From contig NHDJ01000056.1 in NCBI GenBank assembly GCA_002167265.1, positions 1-16,076 of the forward strand: a stretch of 16,076 bases of DNA, read 5' to 3'. Of this stretch, positions 7,198-15,401 are shown piece by piece. Every line of letters begins with the position of its first letter. Position 1 is the stretch's first letter. The notes beneath the pieces were generated by a model. That model was not told the DNA's origin. It was given only the letters and a program-made list of their open reading frames with translations, and did no database searches. The position numbers were made by a program, and so were the translations under genes. Source of the DNA: Verrucomicrobia bacterium TMED56. GTDB taxonomy: Bacteria > Verrucomicrobiota > Verrucomicrobiia > Opitutales > Seribacteraceae.

Positions 7198-9678
7198 TCA
7201 GTTGATAGAACCAAGTTTCCAGATTTCTTTTGCATATTCCCCTATTGTTCTATCTGAAGAAAACTTTCCTGAACCTGCTACATTACGAATAGCCATTTCC
7301 GCCCAGAGACTCTTGTCGGAATAGACTTCCCCAACTTTATCTTGTGCTTCAATATAGGATCGGTAATCCGCCAGAACAAAATAAGGATCACCCCATTCAA
7401 GAAGACTTTTAGATAGGTCAGATAAAACCTTACCCTCATCCGGTGAAAAATAATCCGAAGAAATCCAATCAATCACCGCTTTCAATTCCTCATCTTGCTC
7501 ATAGTAAGAGTATGGATTATAGCCTTCATCACGAAGTTCCTGAATACCCTCGACTGTTTTACCAAATATAAAAATATTATCTATCCCTACCTCATCACGA
7601 ATCTCCACATTAGCACCGTCTAGAGTGCCGATAGTTAAGGCTCCATTTAGGGCAAATTTCATGTTTCCAGTTCCAGATGCCTCCTTGCCTGCGGTTGAAA
7701 TCTGCTCGGACAAATCACTTGCAGGAATGATTCGCTCAGCAGCAGAAACTCCGTAATTAGGCCAGAAAATGACCTTGATGCGATCACGGATTCTAGAATC
7801 CTCATTAATTCTCCGTGCAACAAGATTAATCGCATGTATAATAACTTTCGCCAGATGATAGCCAGGTGCTGCCTTGGCTCCAAAGATAAATACTCTCTTA
7901 CTGACCTCCAAATCCGGGTTGTGCAAAAGCCTCCGATAGAGTGTTAAAATATGCAGAAGATTCAAGTGCTGTCTCTTATATTCATGAAGACGCTTGATTT
8001 GTGAGTCAAAAACTGCCTCTGGATCAATTTCCAAACCGATCTTTTGCTCAATGATTTCACCAAGCAATTTTTTATTTCGTAACTTAATCGCCATGAAGTC
8101 TTCTTGAAATGAAGTATCCCCAGCATACGCTTCAAGTTCGCGCAATTTTTCCAGGTCGGTCATCCATCCAGAAGAAACTTTACCATCAATGAGCTTGGAC
8201 AGCTCTGGGTTACACCCGAGTAACCATCGGCGTGGGGTGATTCCATTTGTCTTATTATTGAATCTATCAGGATAAACTTCTGCAAAATCACTAAGTAGGC
8301 GCTCTTGCAGCAACTTGGTATGTAAAGCAGCAACGCCATTTACCGAAGAGCTTGAAACTACGGATAGAAATGCCATACGAATTTGGCCACCATCCACGAT
8401 TGACATTCTTCTTACCCTGTCCTCGTCACCGGGAAATCGAGTACGGATTTCTTCTTCAAATCTACGGTTAATCTCCTTTACCAACTGATGGTGACGCGGA
8501 AGTACCCTTCCAAAAAGATCTTCGCCCCAAGTTTCCAAAGCTTCAGGCAGTAAGGTGTGATTGGTGTATGCGAAAGAATTACGAACCAAAAGCCATGCTT
8601 CCTCCCAGGTCATACCCTCTTCATCCAGGAAAAAACGTAACAATTCAAGAATCGCAACCGCAGGATGAGTGTCGTTAAGTTGAATAATGACCTTCTTTGG
8701 AAACGCATTCCAATGGTTGCCATGCTCCCTACGAAAACGGCGTATCATGTCCTGCAATGAACAAGATACGAAAAAGTATTGTTGAACTAGGCGTAATTCT
8801 TTTCCGCTTTCAGTTTCATCATTTGGATAAAGAACTTTTGATATTGTTTCTCCCATCGCTTTTTCGCGAACGGCTTCCACATATCCTCCTTGATTAAAAA
8901 CTTCAAAATCCAATTCCTGAGAAGCTTTGGACTCCCAGAGTCGAAGAAAATTTACGGTTTCAGTTTCAAATCCAACAATCGCAAGATCGTATGGAATCCC
9001 CTCAACCTCTTTAAATCCGGTCCAGCGCGGACGGTAATCCCCGATATCATCATATTCATGCTCAACATGGCCATACAACTTAACCTTCTGGGCATATTGC
9101 GGACGAGCAATTTCCCATGGATTTCCATCTCGTAACCAATCGTCAGGTTTTTCCACCTGCCGACCATTTTCGAAACTCTGACGAAAAAGGCCAAACTGAT
9201 AGTGGATACCATATCCAATAGCTGGTAGGTCCATGGTCGCCATAGAATCAAGAAAACAGGCTGCTAATCGACCAAGTCCTCCATTACCTAAGCCCATATC
9301 GTGCTCTTCCTCAAACAACTCCTTGAGGTCATAGCCTAATTCCTCCAAGGCAATCCCGATTTCAGAAAATATTCCCGAGTTGTGAAGATTTGAATTTAGT
9401 AATCGCCCCATCAAATATTCAAGACTCAAATAGTATACCCTTCGAGTTTTTGATTCACTGTGCTTCTCTTGAGTCTTGATAAAGCGATCCACGATACGAT
9501 CCCTTACTGCATAGCATGTAGCCATCCAAATTTCCTGCTTGGACGCACTTTTGAGATGCCTTGCCAGAGTTATCCGCAAATGCCTTACAATCGAGTCCTT
9601 CAAGTCATCACTCAATAGGCTGCTTGGGTTTTCGACATTAGATTGGCCTGAAGATTTAACGGTATTCGAAGAACTCAT
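7198..9678 (-). CDS. glgP: Glycogen/starch/alpha-glucan phosphorylase
   Basis: This cytoplasmic GT35 enzyme releases glucose 1-phosphate from the non-reducing ends of glycogen or other alpha-1,4-glucans, using PLP as cofactor. Its 826 residues match the usual size (about 800-850). The PLP attachment motif [14 protein letters not shown] is present, with the lysine at 674. Also visible are [11 protein letters not shown] near 82, [38 protein letters not shown] and [11 protein letters not shown], all family landmarks. The first about 20 residues are Ser/Asn-rich and not conserved. The start is ATG 9678 with no clear Shine-Dalgarno, 70 bases after galM. The DUF3108 gene follows 12 bases downstream. 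No other glycogen gene (glgA, glgB, glgC, malQ) is in the window. Confidence 0.98.
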   Translation of the reverse strand: MSSSNTVKSSGQSNVENPSSLLSDDLKDSIVRHLRITLARHLKSASKQEIWMATCYAVRDRIVDRFIKTQEKHSESKTRRVYYLSLEYLMGRLLNSNLHNSGIFSEIGIALEELGYDLKELFEEEHDMGLGNGGLGRLAACFLDSMATMDLPAIGYGIHYQFGLFRQSFENGRQVEKPDDWLRDGNPWEIARPQYAQKVKLYGHVEHEYDDIGDYRPRWTGFKEVEGIPYDLAIVGFETETVNFLRLWESKASQELDFEVFNQGGYVEAVREKAMGETISKVLYPNDETESGKELRLVQQYFFVSCSLQDMIRRFRREHGNHWNAFPKKVIIQLNDTHPAVAILELLRFFLDEEGMTWEEAWLLVRNSFAYTNHTLLPEALETWGEDLFGRVLPRHHQLVKEINRRFEEEIRTRFPGDEDRVRRMSIVDGGQIRMAFLSVVSSSSVNGVAALHTKLLQERLLSDFAEVYPDRFNNKTNGITPRRWLLGCNPELSKLIDGKVSSGWMTDLEKLRELEAYAGDTSFQEDFMAIKLRNKKLLGEIIEQKIGLEIDPEAVFDSQIKRLHEYKRQHLNLLHILTLYRRLLHNPDLEVSKRVFIFGAKAAPGYHLAKVIIHAINLVARRINEDSRIRDRIKVIFWPNYGVSAAERIIPASDLSEQISTAGKEASGTGNMKFALNGALTIGTLDGANVEIRDEVGIDNIFIFGKTVEGIQELRDEGYNPYSYYEQDEELKAVIDWISSDYFSPDEGKVLSDLSKSLLEWGDPYFVLADYRSYIEAQDKVGEVYSDKSLWAEMAIRNVAGSGKFSSDRTIGEYAKEIWKLGSIN

Positions 9679-9748
9679 TTTAAAGAATTAGGCAATGTCC
9701 ATGCCAAAAAAAGAAAAGGGTACTGTATGATGAAAACTTTTGCGCCTT

Positions 9749-11026
9749 TTATTCAGCAAAAAATCGATGGATCGTTTTGTGGGTATAAACATCCCCCGGT
9801 TTAAGAACACAAGACTGCCAACCTTTTTGCCCTTCTCTATTCGGACTGTCTGGAAAAACTTGAGTTTCCAGGCACAATCCGGACCGCAGGGCATAGGACT
9901 TACCACCGTGTCCAGTAAGCGTACCATCCAAGTAATTACCGGAATAAAACTGTATGCCTGGCTGATCTGTAAATATCTCCAAGCACCTACCGGTTCCTTG
10001 ATGCTTTAGGGTCGCTGCATGATTTAAATCTTCTTCGTTTTTCTTAGTACCAACCAACCAAGTATGATCATAGCCTTTACCAAATTTAATCTGTGGGTGA
10101 GCCGATTCTATACGATCACCAATTTTAGTTGATTTCCTAAAGTCCAAAGGCGTACCTTCCACACTCATAATATCAGTAGGAATATTAGTCTCATCTGTCG
10201 CAACAAACTGGTTGCCCGGAAGCATTAGATGATGGTCTAATATGGTGGAAGCACCCTCTCCGGCCAAGTTAAAATAAGTGTGATTCGTCAGATTAATAAC
10301 CGTTGGCTTATCAGTCTTTGCTTCATATTCTACAACCAATTCATTTTCATCAGTCAGGATATAGGTTACCTTGCAATCGAGATTCCCAGGGTACCCCTCT
10401 TCTCCGTCCGCACTCGTTCGACTGAACTCAACTCCCGTTCCTGTCTCAATGATTTTCGCTTTCCAGACATATTTGTCAAAGCCACGAATGCCTCCATGCA
10501 AATGATTGGGTTCATTATTGATAGCTAGAGTATATTGTTTATCTTCTAATCGAAACTTCCCTTTCGCAATGCGGTTAGCATACCTTCCGGTAATACACCC
10601 AAAATAAGGGCTCTTTTCGCGATAAGCGTCCAAGGAGGCAAACCCTAGGGAAATGTTTTCAAATTTCCCGTTACGATCTGGGGCAAGAATCTCCTTGACT
10701 GTTCCACCATAGTCAAGAATGCCCACCCGCATGCCATTTGCATTAGACAGGGTATACTTACTAACTACAGTGCCATCAGGCATAGCTCCGAATTTACTTT
10801 TAGCGACTGACATTGGTTTGGGTCTCACAGGTGTGGCTTCTTTAAATCCCAATTCTGTTTTCGTTGAACGATAAAGGGATTTACTTTTTTGCCCAACATA
10901 AGATGTTCCACTGACTATTGCATCTTTCGTCTTCGTTCCGACTTCTCCAATAACACATCCTGAAAAAAGGAATAAGCAAAACATGCCAATGGTTATAGAT
11001 ATCATTTTTTTTTCTCGAATATTCAT
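9749..11026 (-). CDS. galM: Aldose 1-epimerase (mutarotase), predicted lipoprotein
   Basis: It interconverts alpha and beta anomers of sugars such as galactose and glucose. The catalytic core spans roughly residues 85-425 and has the expected residues: NRIAKG (151-156), NHLHGG with His177, NHTYFNL with His249, GYDHTW with Asp320, and the catalytic Glu387 in LETQVFPDSPN. The N-terminus is unusual for GalM: a basic n-region (REKK), a hydrophobic stretch and FSGC with Cys24, a lipobox-like site, followed by a polar Lys/Ser/Thr-rich linker of about 55 residues. This predicts a membrane-anchored, periplasm-facing enzyme, though -3 Phe is not the preferred lipobox residue. I chose ATG 11026 over ATG 11005 because only the longer form has the positive charges of a signal peptide. 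The gene is 63 bases after mutL and 70 before glgP. Confidence 0.93.
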   Translation of the reverse strand: MNIREKKMISITIGMFCLFLFSGCVIGEVGTKTKDAIVSGTSYVGQKSKSLYRSTKTELGFKEATPVRPKPMSVAKSKFGAMPDGTVVSKYTLSNANGMRVGILDYGGTVKEILAPDRNGKFENISLGFASLDAYREKSPYFGCITGRYANRIAKGKFRLEDKQYTLAINNEPNHLHGGIRGFDKYVWKAKIIETGTGVEFSRTSADGEEGYPGNLDCKVTYILTDENELVVEYEAKTDKPTVINLTNHTYFNLAGEGASTILDHHLMLPGNQFVATDETNIPTDIMSVEGTPLDFRKSTKIGDRIESAHPQIKFGKGYDHTWLVGTKKNEEDLNHAATLKHQGTGRCLEIFTDQPGIQFYSGNYLDGTLTGHGGKSYALRSGLCLETQVFPDSPNREGQKGWQSCVLKPGDVYTHKTIHRFFAE

Positions 11027-11089
11027 ATAAATTGTAATCTAGAAAAATCACCTCTAGGGAAAGCTTAAACTTATATATGTGAAGGAAAT

Positions 11090-12925
11090 TCATAATTTTC
11101 TGCGAAATCGATTTTCAAAATCGCGGCTTGGTATTTCAAAGTATGTTGGATTTCCTTTTGGGCAGGTATATGGATTGCGGCAGGCTAATAAATCCTTTGC
11201 CAACCCTATCATTCCTTCATCTGAAAAAGTTTCAACTTTACCGCTCAAAAGTGCGGAGTCTTTTATGAGTGCTTCCTTGAGTATTTCCATGCTCTGTTTG
11301 GTTCTTCCACACTCCCTTGAAATATCCAGGAAATCTCTCAATAACTCCATGCTTTTAATTGGGTCCAACCAGTGCGGACAAGCAGTCACGCGAAAATAAT
11401 TCCGTCCAAACTCTTCAATTTCAAACCCAATCTTTTTCAAATCACTGTCTTGTTTGTTAAGAGTTTCAGAATCCAAAGGATCAAGCTCTAATGTCTCGGG
11501 CATTAGTAACTTTTGGGAAGACTCGTTTTCTCCGTGTTGGAAACAATCTTCTAGCCTTTCAAACCTTATTCTTTCGACCGCCGCCCTCCCATGCATTGCC
11601 ACCAAACCTTGCGGAGTTGAAAAAAGAGCAAGATCTCCTTCTGGTCGATCAATCAATCGCCATCGGACAAATGCATCTTCTCTCGCCCCAACCAACTGCT
11701 CAGGAATTAATTGATTAGATTCAATGCTCTTATTTCTGTAGGATTCACTTGATTCAGGCATCATCAAGTCTTGCACACCCTCTCCTTCATTCCTTAAATT
11801 ATTCCCGTGAAAAGTATTGCCCTCTTTGAGCCCATGCAAACTTAAGGCAGCAGGATCAATCTGAGGAACCAACTTGTTGGAACTCTGATCTTTTTCCAGC
11901 TTAATTTCCGAAGGAATTAAAACTTTTGCATCCCCTCCAAGGTTTTGATTTCTCTTAAGTAAACTTGTAAGAACAAAATTTCGTACATTAGCTTCTTCAC
12001 GAAACCGTATTTCTTTTTTAGAAGGATGCACATTAACATCCAAGCTGGACGGCTCAAGTTCAAGAAAGAGAATCGCCGGCGGAAACCTTCCCTTGGGAAT
12101 GAAGGTGTGGTATGCTTCAATTGTTGCGTAGCTAAGTGTTTTACTATCCACAGGTCGATGATTGACAAAAAAAAGCATTTCCTTACGAGTTGACCGGCTC
12201 TGCCCTGGATTACCAATTAAACCGAACAAAGCCATGCGATCATTTTCAGATTTCACAGGACCTAATCGTTCAGCAAAGGCTTTTCCAAAAATTTCACGAA
12301 CTCGGTCCTCCAAGTCTTTGCATGCTGGGGACTTGAAAATTGTCCGCCCACCCTCAAGTAAAGAAAAACTAATTTGAGGGTGTGCCAAAGCATATAATTT
12401 GGCTAAATGCATAAGGTGAGTGGATTCAGTTACCACGGTCTTTAGAAACTTCCTTCTCCCAGGAACCGAATTAAATAAGTGGGCCACTTCAATTCGTGTA
12501 CCCGGAGGCATTCCGCAATCTTTCACATGAATCATTTTGCCACCGTTTACAAATATCTCACATCCTTCTTTTTCTGAAGAAGAGCGGGTTCTCATGGTGA
12601 ATCTACTTACGCTTGCAATAGAGGGTAAGGCTTCACCCCGAAAACCAAAAGTTTTTACTTTGGTAAGATCCCCTGCCTCCCTGATTTTACTTGTTGCGTG
12701 CCTTTCCAAGCTTAAAAGAGCCTGGTCTTGGCTCATCCCATGACCGTCATCCTCAACCCGGATATAGGATTTACCGCCGTTTCTAAACTCAACTTCAATT
12801 CTTTTCGCACCAGCATCCAGACTATTCTCCAGTAATTCCTTGACCACAGAGGCTGGTCGCTCGACCACCTCTCCCGCCGCGATTTGATTGGCGACTCGAT
12901 CTGCCAATATCCTAATACTGCTCAT
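11090..12925 (-). CDS. mutL: DNA mismatch repair protein MutL
   Basis: MutL couples mismatch recognition by MutS to strand nicking and excision. The 611-residue length is typical. The GHKL ATPase motifs are intact: ELLENSLDAGA with Asn34, EDDGHGM at 58-64, FGFRGEALPSIASVS from 93, and NSVPGRRKFLK. The transducer domain has FFVNHRPVD and DVNVHPSKKEIRF. The C-terminal dimerisation domain is present, but the endonuclease motifs are degraded. Where nuclease-type MutL has DQHAxxExxxxE, this one has HGRAAVERIRFE (445-456), and the late CPHGRP-type motif reads CPKGNPT (588-594). The start at ATG 12925 has no Shine-Dalgarno and is preceded by an inverted repeat. It is divergent from the DUF255 gene and heads a block with galM and glgP. 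No mutS or mutH is in the window. Confidence 0.97.
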   Translation of the reverse strand: MSSIRILADRVANQIAAGEVVERPASVVKELLENSLDAGAKRIEVEFRNGGKSYIRVEDDGHGMSQDQALLSLERHATSKIREAGDLTKVKTFGFRGEALPSIASVSRFTMRTRSSSEKEGCEIFVNGGKMIHVKDCGMPPGTRIEVAHLFNSVPGRRKFLKTVVTESTHLMHLAKLYALAHPQISFSLLEGGRTIFKSPACKDLEDRVREIFGKAFAERLGPVKSENDRMALFGLIGNPGQSRSTRKEMLFFVNHRPVDSKTLSYATIEAYHTFIPKGRFPPAILFLELEPSSLDVNVHPSKKEIRFREEANVRNFVLTSLLKRNQNLGGDAKVLIPSEIKLEKDQSSNKLVPQIDPAALSLHGLKEGNTFHGNNLRNEGEGVQDLMMPESSESYRNKSIESNQLIPEQLVGAREDAFVRWRLIDRPEGDLALFSTPQGLVAMHGRAAVERIRFERLEDCFQHGENESSQKLLMPETLELDPLDSETLNKQDSDLKKIGFEIEEFGRNYFRVTACPHWLDPIKSMELLRDFLDISRECGRTKQSMEILKEALIKDSALLSGKVETFSDEGMIGLAKDLLACRNPYTCPKGNPTYFEIPSRDFENRFRRKL

Positions 12926-12927
12926 TA

Positions 12928-12951
12928 CATCTTGCGTAAGGCTTCAAGATG
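12928..12951 (-). promoter_or_regulatory. Inverted repeat just upstream of the mutL start
   Basis: CATCTTG (12928-12934) and CAAGATG (12945-12951) form a perfect 7-base inverted repeat around a 10-base loop, ending two bases before the mutL ATG. In mutL mRNA it would be a small hairpin covering the ribosome landing site; as DNA it could be an operator. With only 7 pairs and modest GC, either role is tentative. Confidence 0.3.
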
Positions 12952-12990
12952 AAATGCACAATGTGAAATTGCGCACACGAGGTTTCATGC

Positions 12991-13005
12991 TTGGGTATAT
13001 CCCAA
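12991..13005 (+). promoter_or_regulatory. Inverted repeat and -10-like element before the DUF255 gene
   Basis: TTGGG and CCCAA flank a TATAT centre. TATATC (12996-13001) resembles a -10 box and would place the transcript start near 13008. That leaves a short leader holding the candidate ribosome binding site TGGAAA (13011-13016). No convincing -35 hexamer lies at the right distance, so this may be an operator, a weak promoter or chance. Confidence 0.25.
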
Positions 13006-13024
13006 AACTTTGGAAAATAACGCC

Positions 13025-15025
13025 ATGCATTCGCAAATCACCTCGCAAACAAGCCCTTACTGGCAGCAACATGAGAATCAACCTGTTAATTGGATGACTT
13101 GGTCACCTGATACTTTTCAAAAAGCCCAAGAGGCAGACAAACCCATACTCGTCTCGATTGGTTACTCCGCATGTCACTGGTGCCAGGAAATGTCGAGAAA
13201 TTGCTTTGAGGATAAATATATTGCTTCTCTAATGAACCGTCACTTCGTTTGCATTCTGGTAGACCGAGAAGAGCGCCCAGACTTAGATCTTATGTATATG
13301 GAAGCGGTTCGCATGTTCAATCAATCAGCAGGTTGGCCTTTGAATGTGTTTTGCCTTCCTGACGGACGCCCGTTTTGGGGAGGCACTTACTTCCCAAGAG
13401 AAGACCTTGGGAATGGGCTCGCTCCATGGCCACAGGTGCTAATGAGAGTTTCAGAGCATTATCAAAAGGCAAAGGACGAATTAATTGAAAATGCAGAAAA
13501 TGTAATCTCGAATCTTTTGCACGCAAACCATGTGGATTGCTCTGAAGAAAATACTTGGTCTGACCAATTGCTTATCAATGCCGTAAAAAAAATCTGCTCG
13601 CTCCATGATGATGAGTTCGGAGGATTCACGCCAGCACCCAAATTCCCATCCCCCATGAAGTTGGACTTCCTCTTATCAATTTTAGAATCCAACAGCATAA
13701 GAAAAAACAATATTCAACATGATCGGGTAAAAAGTTGCCTAAAGACAAGTTTGAACAGTCTCGCAGATGGTGGAATTTTTGACCACATAGGCGGAGGTTT
13801 CTTCCGGTACAGTACGAATAAGGAATGGAGTCAGCCACATTATGAGAAACTGCTTTCCGATAATGCTCTTTTACTCTCTACTTTTGCTCGGGCATACGGG
13901 CATTTTAATAGTCCCAAGTATGAGAGAGTAATTAGAAAAACTCTAATATGGTTGAAAAGTGAAATCGGATCATCAAGCAAGGGATTTTCTTCATCATTGT
14001 CTGCCGAATCCAACGGTGACGAGGGGGCTTACTATGAGTGGGAATTGACCCCGATGATTACCTGCATGGAACCAGAAAATGCCAAAAAATACTTCGAAGC
14101 CTTACCCGATCAAACAAGCGGAAGAAAACTTCCTCAATTAATTAATTCTAAGAAATTTTCAATTCAAGAACAACTCCTCTGGATGGATCAACTCGAATCA
14201 GGAAAATCTCTTAAACCCAAGCCCTCAGTAGACAGAAAGAGGATTTTAGCTAACAATGCATTACTAATTCGTGGATATGTTGATGCGGCCATCGTGCTCC
14301 AAGACATATCTCTGCTCCATGATGCAATATCTTTGGAAAAATGGATTGACCACAACTTTATTGACCAAGAATTTTGCCTGCAAAGTTTTATCTATCCAGA
14401 AACCGAGAAAAGTGTCACCTCCAAAGGCAATCTAGACGATTACACTTTTTATGCTGAGGCCTTACTCAAACTGGCATCTGTTTCTGAGATCATTGAGACT
14501 GGTTCCTCCCTCGCATACATTAATAAAGCAATCTCAATAACAGAAAGTGCGATTACTCATTTTAAAGATTCCAAGATGGCTGGTTTTTTCTTTTCTGACG
14601 GTTCGCTTTCCCCACCTCCACCTTGCCGAAAGAAAGTTTGGTATGACAATGCAACCCCTTCTGGTAACTCAAGCTTGCTCAATGTTTTCTTAAATTTACA
14701 TCACCTAACGAAGGAGCATAAATGGAGGAAAGAATATGAGGATTCCCTAACTGGGTATCCAAAAATTGCGGAAAGGATGCCTGAAGGAATTGCCCATGCT
14801 TTATCTGCAATTTCACAAGAAGCCATTGGTAAAATTACGATTTACTTGCCCCCACTTCTCATGGAAGAAGCTTTCAAATATCTGCCCAGTATAATTAATC
14901 GATGCGTGTTTCTTAGTCCTCAAGTGGACGCAGAAAAAGGCATTCAGATAAAAATAGGCAAATCGGAAAAAACCTGGGATTTTGACCAAATAGATCCTAT
15001 GATCAAATTCTTAAAAGAGGAATAG
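13025..15025 (+). CDS. Thioredoxin-domain DUF255 protein (YyaL/SPATA20 family)
   Basis: This 666-residue protein belongs to the family with an N-terminal thioredoxin-like domain joined to an (alpha/alpha)6-barrel glycosidase-like region; its cellular role is not well established. The opening TSPYWQQHENQPVNW, the SIGYSACHWC motif (Cys50, Cys53), VDREERPDLD and FWGGTYFPRED are family landmarks. The second half shows DGGIFDHIGGGFFRYS (248-263) and HYEKLLSDNALLL (272-284). Family members I recall continue CHWCHVM; here it is CHWCQEM. The frame is open to a TTG at 13010, but I prefer ATG 13025, which has a TGGAAA site 8 bases upstream and starts just before the conserved region. There is no signal peptide, so it is probably cytoplasmic. 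It diverges from mutL and converges on the small gene at 15034 with an 8-base gap. Confidence 0.93.
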   Translation: MHSQITSQTSPYWQQHENQPVNWMTWSPDTFQKAQEADKPILVSIGYSACHWCQEMSRNCFEDKYIASLMNRHFVCILVDREERPDLDLMYMEAVRMFNQSAGWPLNVFCLPDGRPFWGGTYFPREDLGNGLAPWPQVLMRVSEHYQKAKDELIENAENVISNLLHANHVDCSEENTWSDQLLINAVKKICSLHDDEFGGFTPAPKFPSPMKLDFLLSILESNSIRKNNIQHDRVKSCLKTSLNSLADGGIFDHIGGGFFRYSTNKEWSQPHYEKLLSDNALLLSTFARAYGHFNSPKYERVIRKTLIWLKSEIGSSSKGFSSSLSAESNGDEGAYYEWELTPMITCMEPENAKKYFEALPDQTSGRKLPQLINSKKFSIQEQLLWMDQLESGKSLKPKPSVDRKRILANNALLIRGYVDAAIVLQDISLLHDAISLEKWIDHNFIDQEFCLQSFIYPETEKSVTSKGNLDDYTFYAEALLKLASVSEIIETGSSLAYINKAISITESAITHFKDSKMAGFFFSDGSLSPPPPCRKKVWYDNATPSGNSSLLNVFLNLHHLTKEHKWRKEYEDSLTGYPKIAERMPEGIAHALSAISQEAIGKITIYLPPLLMEEAFKYLPSIINRCVFLSPQVDAEKGIQIKIGKSEKTWDFDQIDPMIKFLKEE

Positions 15026-15033
15026 TAGAAATT

Positions 15034-15303
15034 TTATCCCTTTTTCTCTTTTTCTAAAAGTTTGGACAAAGTCCTACCATCTTCACGGACGACCCTTTCT
15101 GCTATTTCCATCAAATCGTATTTCTCATCGTTCAATGATTTCGAGGCAATTTGAATAGCGGCACGAATTAATTTTGAATCAGTTTTGATTCTTTGTCCAG
15201 TTCTGGACATCACTCTTTCTATCCCATCCAAGAGCATTAGATCATCATTTGTTAATGTGATCGTACGTACTATTCTTTTAGGGACATTTTCTTCGTTTTG
15301 CAT
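15034..15303 (-). CDS. Small ribbon-helix-helix-like putative DNA-binding protein
   Basis: The 89-residue product is not a family I can name, but its layout suggests a ribbon-helix-helix (MetJ/Arc-type) fold. A short strand IVRTITLT (11-18) is followed by a helix DDLMLLDGIERVMSR (20-34), a turn, and a second helix DSKLIRAAIQIASKSL (42-57). The SKLIRAAI stretch is typical of helix B in this fold. A charged C-terminal helix (58-89) ends in Lys/Glu repeats. The gap between the two helices is a few residues longer than usual. It lies about 98 AT-rich bases downstream of fbaA on the same strand. There is no neighbouring toxin gene, so it is not an obvious antitoxin. It could be a small regulator of itself or its neighbours. 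ATG 15303 follows TTTAGGT, too close to be a normal Shine-Dalgarno. Confidence 0.65.
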   Translation of the reverse strand: MQNEENVPKRIVRTITLTNDDLMLLDGIERVMSRTGQRIKTDSKLIRAAIQIASKSLNDEKYDLMEIAERVVREDGRTLSKLLEKEKKG

Positions 15304-15401
15304 ACCTAAATTAATTACAAATAAAACATAGAACAGTAAATACTTAAATAGACCTTTTAAATTTTTCCAAAATTACCAAATTCAATTAAAACAGAAATAA
15401 C

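Noticed and set aside
8890..9251. Open frames on both strands of about 80-100 residues
   Set aside because: They sit inside the conserved glgP coding region in other frames and show no family pattern.
9691..9705. GGCA/TGCC hairpin between galM and glgP as a terminator
   Set aside because: The stem has only four pairs and no clean U tract follows it in the direction of transcription.
9688..9927. 79-residue minus-strand frame bridging galM and glgP
   Set aside because: It overlaps the end of galM, including the conserved LETQVFPDSPN region, in a different frame and has no domain pattern, so it is a shadow.
15026..15060. Rho-independent terminator between the convergent DUF255 and RHH-like genes
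   Set aside because: The T-rich stretch is the coding sequence for the Lys/Glu-rich end of the small gene, and no GC-rich stem precedes it.
15034..15303. Antitoxin of a toxin-antitoxin pair
   Set aside because: The RHH-like pattern prompted the idea, but neighbouring frames are fbaA and the DUF255 gene, with no room for a small toxin gene on either side.
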